Source: Aurantiochytrium sp. KH105 (taxonomy: Eukaryota > Sar > Bigyra > Thraustochytrida > Thraustochytriidae). From it: a stretch of 64,000 nt of DNA. The stretch spans positions 62,001 through 126,000 of the forward strand of contig BGKB01000133.1 in the NCBI GenBank assembly GCA_003116975.1, written 5' to 3'. Shown piece after piece: positions 55,101 to 62,988 of this stretch. Numbering within the stretch: the first letter of the stretch is position 1; the number at the start of each line of letters is the position of its first letter. Both the position numbers and the translations under genes were made by a program. Under the pieces are notes generated by a model that ran no database searches, had not been told where the DNA came from, and was given only the letters and a program-made list of their open reading frames with translations.

Positions 55101-56262
55101 CTCACAAACGCCCGTGGTGATTGGAAATCTCACTGCTATTCACACGGCCCTGTGGTGGGCCATCATCGCCACGGGGGCGCGTGTGATGCAGTGCGAGTTT
55201 GTGCACGATGCCTTTGAGCACGAGGAGGTCCCACGTGATTGGTTAGCCTTTGAGATTCCTGCTGGGCCCAGCGTTTTTGGCAAGGGGAATTACGAGTACC
55301 TTTCAAAGCCCTTGTCTTTCCCGGCGCCCTTTCTCAAGCCCTCGGAGCGTGTCTTGAAAGGTTGGACATTCTTTGTGCTTCCTTGCTACCGGCGTCGCGT
55401 CATGGCAACTACGGTCAAGCTAGCGGGTGCCGAGGTCGTCTCAAACCTCGAGGACTTGCCAGACACAGGCTTTGTTCTCTGCGACCCTGATGGAGACCTG
55501 GACATGGACGAGTGCAGCGAGACCCTCGATGAAATTCACGAGCGTGGGCTCACGAGCAAGCTCATGACGTACGAGATCGTCATCCAGAGTCTCATTTGCG
55601 GAAACGCGCTTTCTGAAAAGGAACGCGAGCTTGCAATCTTTCGTCTTCCCTCTCGGCTCTTCCAGCCTTGTAACGAAGAGGAAAAGCAAAATCGCGAATC
55701 ACCTTACAAGGGGTCACGTACGTCCAGGGAAGGTGGCGACACAGGCTCGCAAGGCATGCAACGCGACGCGAGTTCCACCTCCTCTTCGAACCAGCTGGTG
55801 TCGTTCGGCACGAAGATGTTTTACGAGTCTGCCAAGTTTCTTCCGGCTGGGGAACAGCTTCGAACCGCGCGATCGCCGCAATTCAGCTTTATTCGATCTC
55901 AGGACATTCGCATTCCTTGCGGTGCAATGATTTTTGTCCGTCGCATCAGCGATCCCATCGGGGCTGCGCTGCCCCCGCGACCTGCCAAGCTTCTCAAGGT
56001 GAAGATGCTCAAGGGTGTGCCATGGATGCACGTGCGAATCTTCAAGTTCAATCCCCAGACGCAATCTGGTGCCTGGGCCTTGACCCCCGTGGACGAGTAC
56101 TGCGAGCTCAAACTAGAGCACGCGCTTGGGCCTGTGATCTCCGTTTCGTACCAGCACACTCGCCGTCTCGCGATCGACAGTTCTCGCCAGCCCATGAAGC
56201 GCATCGCCCGCCCTAACCAGGACAATGCCTTTCGAAACACCATTTACCACATCGAGAGCTAG
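52183..56262 (+). CDS. Large acidic nuclear protein with tandem BRCT domains
   Basis: 1359 residues from MDPKEDPEPK; an ATG 69 bases upstream is possible. About 1-330 are very acidic and Lys-rich, with VESEE repeats and RRSTRDRG-type basic clusters. A small aromatic module appears twice: at 53,245-53,450 (MWDVLHERGWTARSS, then IYFVAP, then LNALVAHVRRFHPEL) and at 53,870-54,050 (YPWLQMAKRWTARQG, then VYWYYVKPG, then DYFNSSEEVVEYV). A basic Ser-rich linker follows. BRCT 1 is at about 54,950-55,215 (FKFLLLPEVPTQVRFEIEAMGG) and BRCT 2 at 55,350-55,605 (LKGWTFFVLPCYRRRVMATTVKLAGAEVV). The last 150 residues form a beta-rich domain, possibly BAH- or Tudor-like. Tandem BRCTs usually bind phosphopeptides in DNA-damage signalling, so a chromatin or repair mediator is likely. 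Confidence 0.72.
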   Translation: MDPKEDPEPKTEAKDSFSNDEKDKQQEETKTDEVNEEDADKEKSEPKTDAVIKDDSSSAEPNPANDVAMKDDKSSSAPGDDTGANDADGSATNTKTKVESNQAPANDEEILDTTKQSSPDDIKKDETADKTEAGNEAAVDAMDIDEEDQNAAKGGLKVEKEESQKAVESEKSVESEEAVESEETVEKEFTPRRSTRDRGNKSPIPSLARTGKSATKNGSERSTPISLSTNGRKKKNSAQPNNAGLDLDLSDSDMPKRNTRGSTSRKSRASTNRADNSYQSYHERVAASNDDDHGELEADVEEEQNEEAAVDALAGDLVWESLEEETELRKRTIEESGVTRSVSVTQPKELSHAQVLTVFRCMWDVLHERGWTARSSQKKGGGPIYFVAPGRSKAKKASMQFDKDWFDLNALVAHVRRFHPELFENAMLRAEDLPEFKEKSTYSLSLDELEPGNIVKERKRRLRQQRSSGSKPTDFVIPLGANGANVGQPLEASSAAGASSSKSSHAADVQRAKNTSLSAGPAKKNGKSRHAHGAEEESPSEEEESDGSDDEEEEDEDDLFEFKIMYPWLQMAKRWTARQGKGLVYWYYVKPGVEFKKGKPVGKHMEDYFNSSEEVVEYVKSKDDLREEFLNYAWQMRAGPSKRPKSSGKKPKKKRLKVSSYEDEDEDGGSLSGKRRSTRRRTPTRASRMAAVKSEPGQSSSRKASAFLIDDEFASMGGKKRTPPAFSSSSSTSKQGGKRKRDGKAPRRSTYVNANDSSESSSPGGKEGAESDEAFELGQSGASADYDDSSTSGARRSYNPSQKSKSNSRRSSGTGKNPRSFSSSSAPANAKHKPQETKPRSAAQAEDLARKAALEAALIHRHQQQHLAASQSRGAASYLNHAGNLGYGEARVNSWPGEHSEFGAALPQAFTMQSGAASGASSRIFQDFKFLLLPEVPTQVRFEIEAMGGSVIESTASWELSALPPVEELEDLLSQTPVVIGNLTAIHTALWWAIIATGARVMQCEFVHDAFEHEEVPRDWLAFEIPAGPSVFGKGNYEYLSKPLSFPAPFLKPSERVLKGWTFFVLPCYRRRVMATTVKLAGAEVVSNLEDLPDTGFVLCDPDGDLDMDECSETLDEIHERGLTSKLMTYEIVIQSLICGNALSEKERELAIFRLPSRLFQPCNEEEKQNRESPYKGSRTSREGGDTGSQGMQRDASSTSSSNQLVSFGTKMFYESAKFLPAGEQLRTARSPQFSFIRSQDIRIPCGAMIFVRRISDPIGAALPPRPAKLLKVKMLKGVPWMHVRIFKFNPQTQSGAWALTPVDEYCELKLEHALGPVISVSYQHTRRLAIDSSRQPMKRIARPNQDNAFRNTIYHIES

Positions 56263-56641
56263 GTAGGTCTTTAACGCGCTACGCACACCGTACATCATTT
56301 GCAAGGTAGGGTCCGTGCAAAGGTCCCAGGTGCGTGTGTGGTCATCTTGATCAGTCTTTAGGCGACAGGAATGCTAGCTTGCAAAAAGATCATACCAAAC
56401 GTTCAGCTGTGAAGTCTCATCTCTTCTCCTCCTACTTGTCAGGTATATTTTATTTTAAAAGCCAGTGTTCTACTATCCTGCCCCGTAAACATTGTCGTGT
56501 TGCAGTGCATTGATGTGACATCCCTTTTGCAGGGCTCAATAAAGTTGCGTTGCGCTCGATGTTGATCTTGCGTCTGGTTCTTGCCGCAACTGGGCACAGC
56601 TAGGTCTAACGACAGATCTCGAAAGTGGAAAAAAGAGCGCG
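56263..56641. other. Intergenic between the BRCT and OGT-like genes
   Basis: 379 bases of unremarkable sequence holding the 3' UTR of one gene and the promoter of the next. Confidence 0.6.
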
Positions 56642-59068
56642 ATGCTGCAAGGCCAGCGTGGCCTGCGAGGTGGCCGCCACCTTTGCCTGGCCCGCGCGAA
56701 CGTGGTGCAGAGGCTCGCGTTGACGCTCGCACTATGCCTGGCTCTGACGGTTGCCCTGGCAGTAGCCATTGACGCGACCACTCACGAGTCAACCGGCACC
56801 ACGGCCGCTGGAGAGGCGCTTTTTGCGCGGATGAAAGCGTGCAGGACGGCTGCAGAGAGGGCCGACGAAGTCCTGCGCATCGCAAATCTATGTCAAGAAA
56901 AGACCGAGGGCACCGGACATTGTCCCTTGGTCGTAGAACTCGCCATGGCAGCAGCAGATATCCATTACGCGGGAGACCTTGAAGAAGCGCGAGCGCCATA
57001 TGAGCGCGTACTGCAAATGCTCCCTAAATCGACACAGGTACACGCAGTTGTTCTCAACAATCTGGGTCGCCTGGTGTCTGATCTTGGTGACCAGGATACC
57101 GCGATGGAAAGATTCGAGTCATGCCGTCAAATGTACGACTTTGAGGAGGGCGTCTCGTGGCTTCGCGAGCTGCACGCACACTTGTGGAATAACATCGGGC
57201 TGGCGCATCACCGTCGAGGGCGAGAACACGATGATCTTGCCAAGGTCGCCTTTGAAAGGTCGCTCACCCTCGATCCATTGCTTGAAGATGGCGAGGCCTG
57301 GTTTAACCTCGGCGTAGTGAGCAAGAACCTCGGTCAGCACGATATCGCGTTTCGAGCATATGAGCGCTCGCTCGAGATCAATCCAACAAGCGTGGCTCCG
57401 CTCATCAATCTAGCTGCGCTTTTTCACGAGCACCAGTCTCTGGACGTGGCGGCGATGCGATACCAACAAGTCATCAATGTTTCCCCTCCAGGATCTGACC
57501 TTCGTCGTATGGCACTCATAAACCTCGGAACAGTCTATACGGAGCTCGGCGATGCGACGCGAGCCGTGTCAAATTATCTGCGTGCTCTAGAAGAGGCAAA
57601 CGAAGAAGTTCGGGACGAAATCGATTTATCTGTGCGCTGCAGTGTGGCGGTCACGCAACGAATTGGTTGTAATTGGTCAGACTTTGACCGCGATACGGCT
57701 TGGTTGGAGCAAAACGTTGACAGACGCGAGCTACAGCACGGCAAAGACCCTTCGTGTCTGCCATTTGATACTCTTTTGCGAGAGTATTCATGGGAGTTTC
57801 GCAGACGCGTTGCCGAAGTTCACGCTGCCCAATTTGGCCCACCAGGCAGTCGCCCAGAGCTCGCAAAGACGGGAGAACGTGTGCGCGTCGGGTACTTTTC
57901 CTATGACTTTAACGACCACCCAACGGCCCACTTATGCGAGGACCTTTTTGACCTTCACGCCTTGCATCGGCGCGTCGACTCGTTCACACTGAATTTTGGC
58001 AAGGATGACGGCTCGGATTTTCGTAAGCGAATCGAGCATGCTGGCGCCGGCTTCAGGGATTTGAGTTTGTTGTCGCATTCGGAGAGTGTACGCGTGATTC
58101 GCGACGAGCTGCGCATCGAGATTCTCATGGATATGCAAGGCTTTACGCGCGGAGGACGACCCGAGATCGTCGTGGCGCGTCCAGCACCCATCGTTGTTAA
58201 TTATCTGGTCTTTGCAGGAACCTCTGGTGCTGCATTTGTAGACTATTTTATTGGGGACCGCATCGCCAGTCCTCTCGCCGAACTCGCGCCGCACTTTTCA
58301 GAAAAGCTTGTGCTGATGCCTCATTCCTACCAGGTCAACACGTACACCAAAACTCTCGGGCCAGAGGGCGTTCCCGGGATTCTTGGCCAGACTGAATGGG
58401 ATGACTATTGCGAGCGTTTTGATGAGCTCGACGGTTCGAGTTTCGTCTTTGCGAACTTTAACAAGAACGACAAGCACGAACCACTCTCTTTCGAGACATG
58501 GATGCAAATTCTTCGTCGGACACCGGGGAGCGTCCTTTGGCTACTAGAGCCTCCGCGTCGCTTGGCGCCCGGGCAGACGCGAGAGAATTTGATTCAGCAG
58601 GCTCGCGCCCGTGGTGTCGACGCTTCACGATTGCGATTTGCACGACGCGCCCCTAAAGCGGAGCATGTGGCGCGTCATGGATGCGCCGACATCTTCCTCG
58701 ACACGCTCGTCTATGGCGCGCATTCAACTGCAACGGACGCTCTCCGGGGAGGACTCCCAGTGCTCACTGTAGCAGGTAGTGCTTTTGCGTCGCGAGTAGC
58801 CGCATCCCTGCTTTCTGCTCATGGTGTGGCAGATATGCTTGTGGCTCATTCTGTCAAAGACTTTATTGATACGGCTGTCGATTTGTACCAGCGTCCAGAC
58901 CTGGTAAAAGCTTTAAAGCAGCAGATTTTGGCCAAATCCGAGACCTCGTCTCCCCTCTTTGATGTTGACACTTATGCCGTTCATCTCGAGCGCGCGTTCC
59001 GCGCCATGGTAGACTTGCGACTCATGAATCGTGTAAACCACATTCTGGTCCGAGCTGGTGGTACCTAA
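56642..59068 (+). CDS. OGT-family (GT41) glycosyltransferase with TPR repeats and a hydrophobic N terminus
   Basis: 808 residues. Residues 24-43 form a strongly hydrophobic segment after an Arg-rich start, predicting a signal peptide or signal anchor. Helical TPR repeats fill about 60-325 (AWFNLGVVSKNLGQHDIAFRAYERSLEINP is typical). The catalytic region (about 410-790) aligns with O-GlcNAc transferase. YDFNDHPTAHL supplies His426 (human OGT His498 in FGNHPTSHL). VFANFNKNDKHEP supplies Lys611 (human Lys842). WMQILRRTPGSVLWLLEPP and CADIFLDTLVYGAHSTATDAL, then ASRVAASLL, complete the UDP site. Length of the intervening domain is shorter than in animals, as in SPINDLY/bacterial forms, so the donor could be UDP-GlcNAc or GDP-fucose. 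Classical OGTs are nucleocytoplasmic, so the N terminus is the odd part. Confidence 0.88.
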   Translation: MLQGQRGLRGGRHLCLARANVVQRLALTLALCLALTVALAVAIDATTHESTGTTAAGEALFARMKACRTAAERADEVLRIANLCQEKTEGTGHCPLVVELAMAAADIHYAGDLEEARAPYERVLQMLPKSTQVHAVVLNNLGRLVSDLGDQDTAMERFESCRQMYDFEEGVSWLRELHAHLWNNIGLAHHRRGREHDDLAKVAFERSLTLDPLLEDGEAWFNLGVVSKNLGQHDIAFRAYERSLEINPTSVAPLINLAALFHEHQSLDVAAMRYQQVINVSPPGSDLRRMALINLGTVYTELGDATRAVSNYLRALEEANEEVRDEIDLSVRCSVAVTQRIGCNWSDFDRDTAWLEQNVDRRELQHGKDPSCLPFDTLLREYSWEFRRRVAEVHAAQFGPPGSRPELAKTGERVRVGYFSYDFNDHPTAHLCEDLFDLHALHRRVDSFTLNFGKDDGSDFRKRIEHAGAGFRDLSLLSHSESVRVIRDELRIEILMDMQGFTRGGRPEIVVARPAPIVVNYLVFAGTSGAAFVDYFIGDRIASPLAELAPHFSEKLVLMPHSYQVNTYTKTLGPEGVPGILGQTEWDDYCERFDELDGSSFVFANFNKNDKHEPLSFETWMQILRRTPGSVLWLLEPPRRLAPGQTRENLIQQARARGVDASRLRFARRAPKAEHVARHGCADIFLDTLVYGAHSTATDALRGGLPVLTVAGSAFASRVAASLLSAHGVADMLVAHSVKDFIDTAVDLYQRPDLVKALKQQILAKSETSSPLFDVDTYAVHLERAFRAMVDLRLMNRVNHILVRAGGT

Positions 59069-59506
59069 CCAATGTAGTCTGTCCATGCTTGTAAATTATT
59101 TTGCCGCTAGTCGCGAGTCCTGTTCGCTTCGTTCATGGATCTTCAATTTGGTTCAACTTCATTATTTACTTATTTTTTTTTGGCGATGAACTACTTTCGC
59201 ATTTTTGCGTGCATTTATGGTTCGCAACATCTCGATCTCGTCAAGGTATAACACGAAAAGTAAGGTCATTTGTGCAGGACTGCGAACTGCCATGTCCTCT
59301 TTGTCACTTTGGGGGCTTGAAAAAAAAAAGAAAGCACACATGTGCCGGAACTTCCGACGGGGAAGCTTGCTGACCAGAACGCCGCAGCAAAGAACCAGAT
59401 TTCCGAGCAGGTTTTGAATCTGAAAGTAAGTGCTCAGGCAGTGTCGAGTTGTATGCACATGGAGAGAGTGGAACTCCTGAAAGAATGTCTGTCGCCGAGG
59501 CGGACA
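59069..59506. other. Convergent intergenic between OGT-like and TRM11 genes
   Basis: 438 bases with T and A runs. A short exon-like stretch ends in a consensus GTAAGT at 59,426, discussed under findings. No full gene is supported. Confidence 0.5.
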
Positions 59507-61420
59507 TTAGCGTCCAATTTCGCGAAGCTTTGCGATGGAGGCCACAGCAGCGGCTGTAGCTGCAGCTTGCTCGTCGACTGTTGCCCCATCATCCGTTTGA
59601 GCCGTTTCTGAAATTACAAGTGCTCGACGAGTTTCAGCCCGATACTCGTCAGCAAGATCATAATCGTAAGGCGCAGTCTTTTCCATGGTAATGAGCATGC
59701 GGCCAAGCGGCGGGCGCAGCGGTTCGACGCTGCGAGCCACGAGCGTGAGGCAGGGGTGCGTGGGAATAATTTCTTCGACAAAGCAAGTACGATCGATCGG
59801 TAAAAGGTAGACAAGGCGACCGCCAACCTTGAGCAAACGCGCACTGGCATCGACGAGATCGGCCATGAGCTCCATGGTCTCGTAGGGCTGCACAGGGGCG
59901 ATATAAGCGATATCTTCGCGTCCCTGTGCAGCGACATCCTCAATGAGGGGACGCTTCGATACGTCGCGACCTACCTTCTTTGCGCCGGCGCGGATTCCAT
60001 AGGGTGGGTCACAGACAATCGCGTCGTAAATGCCCCCATTGGGCTCGCGCAGAGAGCGGCCGCGGGGAGAAAAGTCGAGCCTGAGCAGATCTGGCCGAGG
60101 GAGCTTGTACTGGTCGAAGGTGTCGTTTACAGTGGCGTCCGTGACGCCGCGGCGTCCCTGGAGCAGCATGAAGTCGATGTCGCCACCTTGGCAAACGGCA
60201 CCGAAGACAGTGCAGGGAACGAGCAGGCTCCCCGTGCCGACAAAGGGATCGATGACGAGCTGCCCGGCGTCGACTTTGGCCTGATTTGCCATAATGAACG
60301 ACATGGTGGACTCCATCGATGTGGGGCCGAGAAAGGCGCGTTTCTTTAGTGTATAGGCTTCCGCGAGACTGCGACTTCCCGTGGCGATGGCCCGCGCAAT
60401 AAAGACGTGAGTGGGCCGATGTTGATCTCGCGCGGCGTGAAGGGCTTTGGTGTATTGCTCTTGTTTATCAAGGCGCTCCTTCTCGAGCGCGGCCTGGGCA
60501 TCGGCATCCGTCGGAGGCTGAGGTTTACTAGGAGGACCGCCAGTCTTTTCGTCGCGTTCACGGCGTGCGATTTTTTCCTTTGTAATTTTGCGGCGAGTCA
60601 TCCCCTTGGCTCGCATTTCCTCTTTCCATGCAAGGCGCTGGCGGCGTTTCTTTTCTCGCTTGGAAATAAGTTCGACTTCGCCGTCCTCTCGTGTCCACGT
60701 TTGCTGGTTAACTGGATTAGACTTGCGTAGGGGCTCGGTGTTGAAGCAGTCGATGACCCAGAGGATGCAGTCCGGTTCTGTGAGGCTGACCTTGCCGCGC
60801 AGACCTGGTTTCATGGCCAGCAGGCTCTCGCGTCGTGCCTGTTCTTCGGTGTTGGAGATTTTGCGTCCGTAGGCGCGTACCCGAACGCACCAGGTCTTGT
60901 CTTCCTGCGCGAAGGGCTCGCGACGTTCGGCGGGGCAGTGCGACATTTGCGCAAAGGCCCCGTCAAGCGAGGGTCCTGCGCCCCAGACTTCGTAGATGGC
61001 CTTGATGCACATGGACCTAGCACAGATGGCTTTGACGCACTCTTCGGAGGGGAAGTTGGCCCGTACAAAGGGTAGGCCCTTCTGCATGGACGACTTGTCG
61101 TAGACCGAAGCGCTGTCCTTGACGCCTGCCGTGAGGTCCAAGAGCGCGTCGAGCTCTTGGACCCAAAAGTCCGGGTGTTTGTCTCTGAAGTGCACGAGAT
61201 GTCTGCCGCGCTCGAAGTCCGGCTTCATGAGCGGGTCCTCCTCCATGGTCGCTGGGCTCGTCGCCTCGACTTGGCCGGTGGTGCCGGTGGTGGTGGTGGT
61301 GGTGGTGGTGGTGGTGGCGGCACTCTGCGTCCCAGCCACGCCGTCTTGAACCTCGCTCGCGTTCTCCGTCTGCGCCATGGGCTCGTTGAGATCTCCGCTC
61401 TGCGTCTGCTCGTACGCCAC
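59507..61420 (-). CDS. TRM11: tRNA (guanine-10-N2)-methyltransferase catalytic subunit, Trm11-like
   Basis: 637 residues. The N-terminal region, after a Thr tract (residues 36-45, from a GGT repeat), holds the THUMP-like part (about 65-235; FVRANFPSEECVKAICARSM and VSLTEPDCILWVID). The methyltransferase domain has KKRAFLGPTSMESTMSFIMA, the SAM motif DPFVGTGSLL (391-400) and the catalytic DPPYG (471-475) followed by IRAGAKKVG, a Trm11 signature. Known role: with Trm112 it makes m2G at position 10 of cytosolic tRNAs. A lysine/arginine-rich insertion of about 85 residues (250-335) lengthens it beyond the yeast and human proteins of about 430-465. The first ATG is used; a second at residue 15 is possible. 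Confidence 0.93.
   Translation of the reverse strand: MAYEQTQSGDLNEPMAQTENASEVQDGVAGTQSAATTTTTTTTTTGTTGQVEATSPATMEEDPLMKPDFERGRHLVHFRDKHPDFWVQELDALLDLTAGVKDSASVYDKSSMQKGLPFVRANFPSEECVKAICARSMCIKAIYEVWGAGPSLDGAFAQMSHCPAERREPFAQEDKTWCVRVRAYGRKISNTEEQARRESLLAMKPGLRGKVSLTEPDCILWVIDCFNTEPLRKSNPVNQQTWTREDGEVELISKREKKRRQRLAWKEEMRAKGMTRRKITKEKIARRERDEKTGGPPSKPQPPTDADAQAALEKERLDKQEQYTKALHAARDQHRPTHVFIARAIATGSRSLAEAYTLKKRAFLGPTSMESTMSFIMANQAKVDAGQLVIDPFVGTGSLLVPCTVFGAVCQGGDIDFMLLQGRRGVTDATVNDTFDQYKLPRPDLLRLDFSPRGRSLREPNGGIYDAIVCDPPYGIRAGAKKVGRDVSKRPLIEDVAAQGREDIAYIAPVQPYETMELMADLVDASARLLKVGGRLVYLLPIDRTCFVEEIIPTHPCLTLVARSVEPLRPPLGRMLITMEKTAPYDYDLADEYRAETRRALVISETAQTDDGATVDEQAAATAAAVASIAKLREIGR
61285..61319. 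repeat. GGT trinucleotide repeat inside TRM11
   Basis: About ten GGT units on the + strand, coding for the poly-Thr tract of Trm11 on the minus strand. Confidence 0.95.
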
Positions 61421-62988
61421 GCACGAGACTTTGGTTTTCCTCTCCGGGCTCGAGCGCCTCGATCATCCAAGCCCACGCGAGCAAAGCTGCCGCCACTCGT
61501 CATGACCGCCGCCTGCGCGCACCCGGGTGCGCGCGCACACTCAAAGATGTGTACCCATGCACACCTTGCCTCTGGGGGTGCGCGCGCACCCCTACCTCAG
61601 CCAAGCCTTTCCCCCCCACCCAAAAAAGATCGCCCCTTTCCAGCGCGGCAGCGTCCACGTGTGCATCTGTGGCTGCATCTGCCGCTGCTGCCGGCTGCAG
61701 CTCATTACCACCCCCGCGCTCCCACTTTCGTGTCCGCACCGCGCGCGCGCAGTGCGACTGCGACGCGGCTGAGGCGCCCCGCTCGGTCGACGCCCCGAGC
61801 AGCTGCAGCTGCAGGAGGCGCGGCTCTCGCGGTCCCGCCGCTTCGCCCGCCCTCTACTTCCCTCTCCTCCCTCTTCGCACCGGGACAACAGCCTCAGCTG
61901 GCGGCGGAGGCCGCTCGCAGCGGCAGCTCGAATAGTAGAATGGAACAGAAACCCAGAAGCAGCCCGGGCCGAGGCGCCTGGCCGACCCGCCGGCCGGCAT
62001 GCGTGCCGCCGTCTGAGACCGCGGCCGGACTCACGTCAGCCGGGCGGCGCTGCCTGAACCGGCCGCGGCGGGTGCGGCTGCCGCGGCGCGACTGCTTTTC
62101 TGCAGCGCGAGGCGAGGGCTTGGAGCGGCAGCGGCGGCGGCGATCCACGATCTAGCGCAGGAGCGCGCGCCCTGGCCGCTGCCGCGCCGGAGCGTGCGGG
62201 CAGGGCGCGGGCGAGAGAGCAAGTGAGTGGGAGAGTGTGTGCTGGCGAGGATTGGCAGTCTTCGCGCTGCAGCTGCAGGCAAGCTTCTGCGTGCGTGCGA
62301 GCGAGCGCGCGAGCGAGCGAGGGTGCGTGCGTGCGAAGGCGACCCAGCTTGGCAGACAGACGCACGCAGTCGCGAGCGATCCGTCCGCGGTGGCGGCACG
62401 GTTCGCGGTCGCCCCGGCCGACCGCTCATATCAGAGGCATTTGCAGCAAGATCGCGATCAAGATAGATAACACAATGATCGGAGTGTGCCGCAGCCGCGT
62501 AGAACCTGGAACATACGCGTCCCCGCAGCGAGCGACGATTTTCGGACCCGCGCGATCCTAACACCCACAGCGGCCGCCACTACGCCCCGGCCTACCGACC
62601 CGCCTAAGCCTGAACCCCTACAGAGCACCACAGTGCAAGCTGCGGCTTTGGCTGCGGCTGCTGCGCACCGTTAGTCACCGCTGCCGGTGGCGGCCACAGT
62701 GCCCGCAGCCGGCCGCCTATTGCTGCGGCGAAAGACTGCGCTCTTATAAGAGACTGCGATCTAAAAGACTGCGATCTACGGTCCCGATCGCGCCTCGCGC
62801 GGAGGCAGCGGCGGGCGCGTGCCGCGCGTAGTGCAGCGCAGACGGCGCTCGCGGCGCAGGGCGGCAGCAGCAGCTGCTGCAGCGCGAGGAGGAGTGGCAG
62901 AACCTCAACGTGTGGAGGAAGCCCGAGCAGAAGAAGACGAAGAAGAAGAAGAAGGAGGAGGAGGAGGAAAGAAGGGGAGCGCGGCAGG
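61421..62988. other. GC-rich divergent intergenic region, TRM11 / GMC oxidoreductase
   Basis: About 1.57 kb between divergent start codons, very CpG-rich, with GCGAGCGAGC runs near 62,300, GCTGCGGC repeats near 62,640 and a GAAGAA/GGA purine run just before the oxidoreductase ATG (62,930-62,975). All six frames are open for long stretches because of composition. No domain is recognisable. Confidence 0.6.

Noticed and set aside
61157-62155. Plus-strand open frame of 332 codons at the 5' end of TRM11 and beyond
   Set aside because: Begins antisense to TRM11, includes poly-Gly from the GGT repeat and then Arg/Ala/Pro low complexity.
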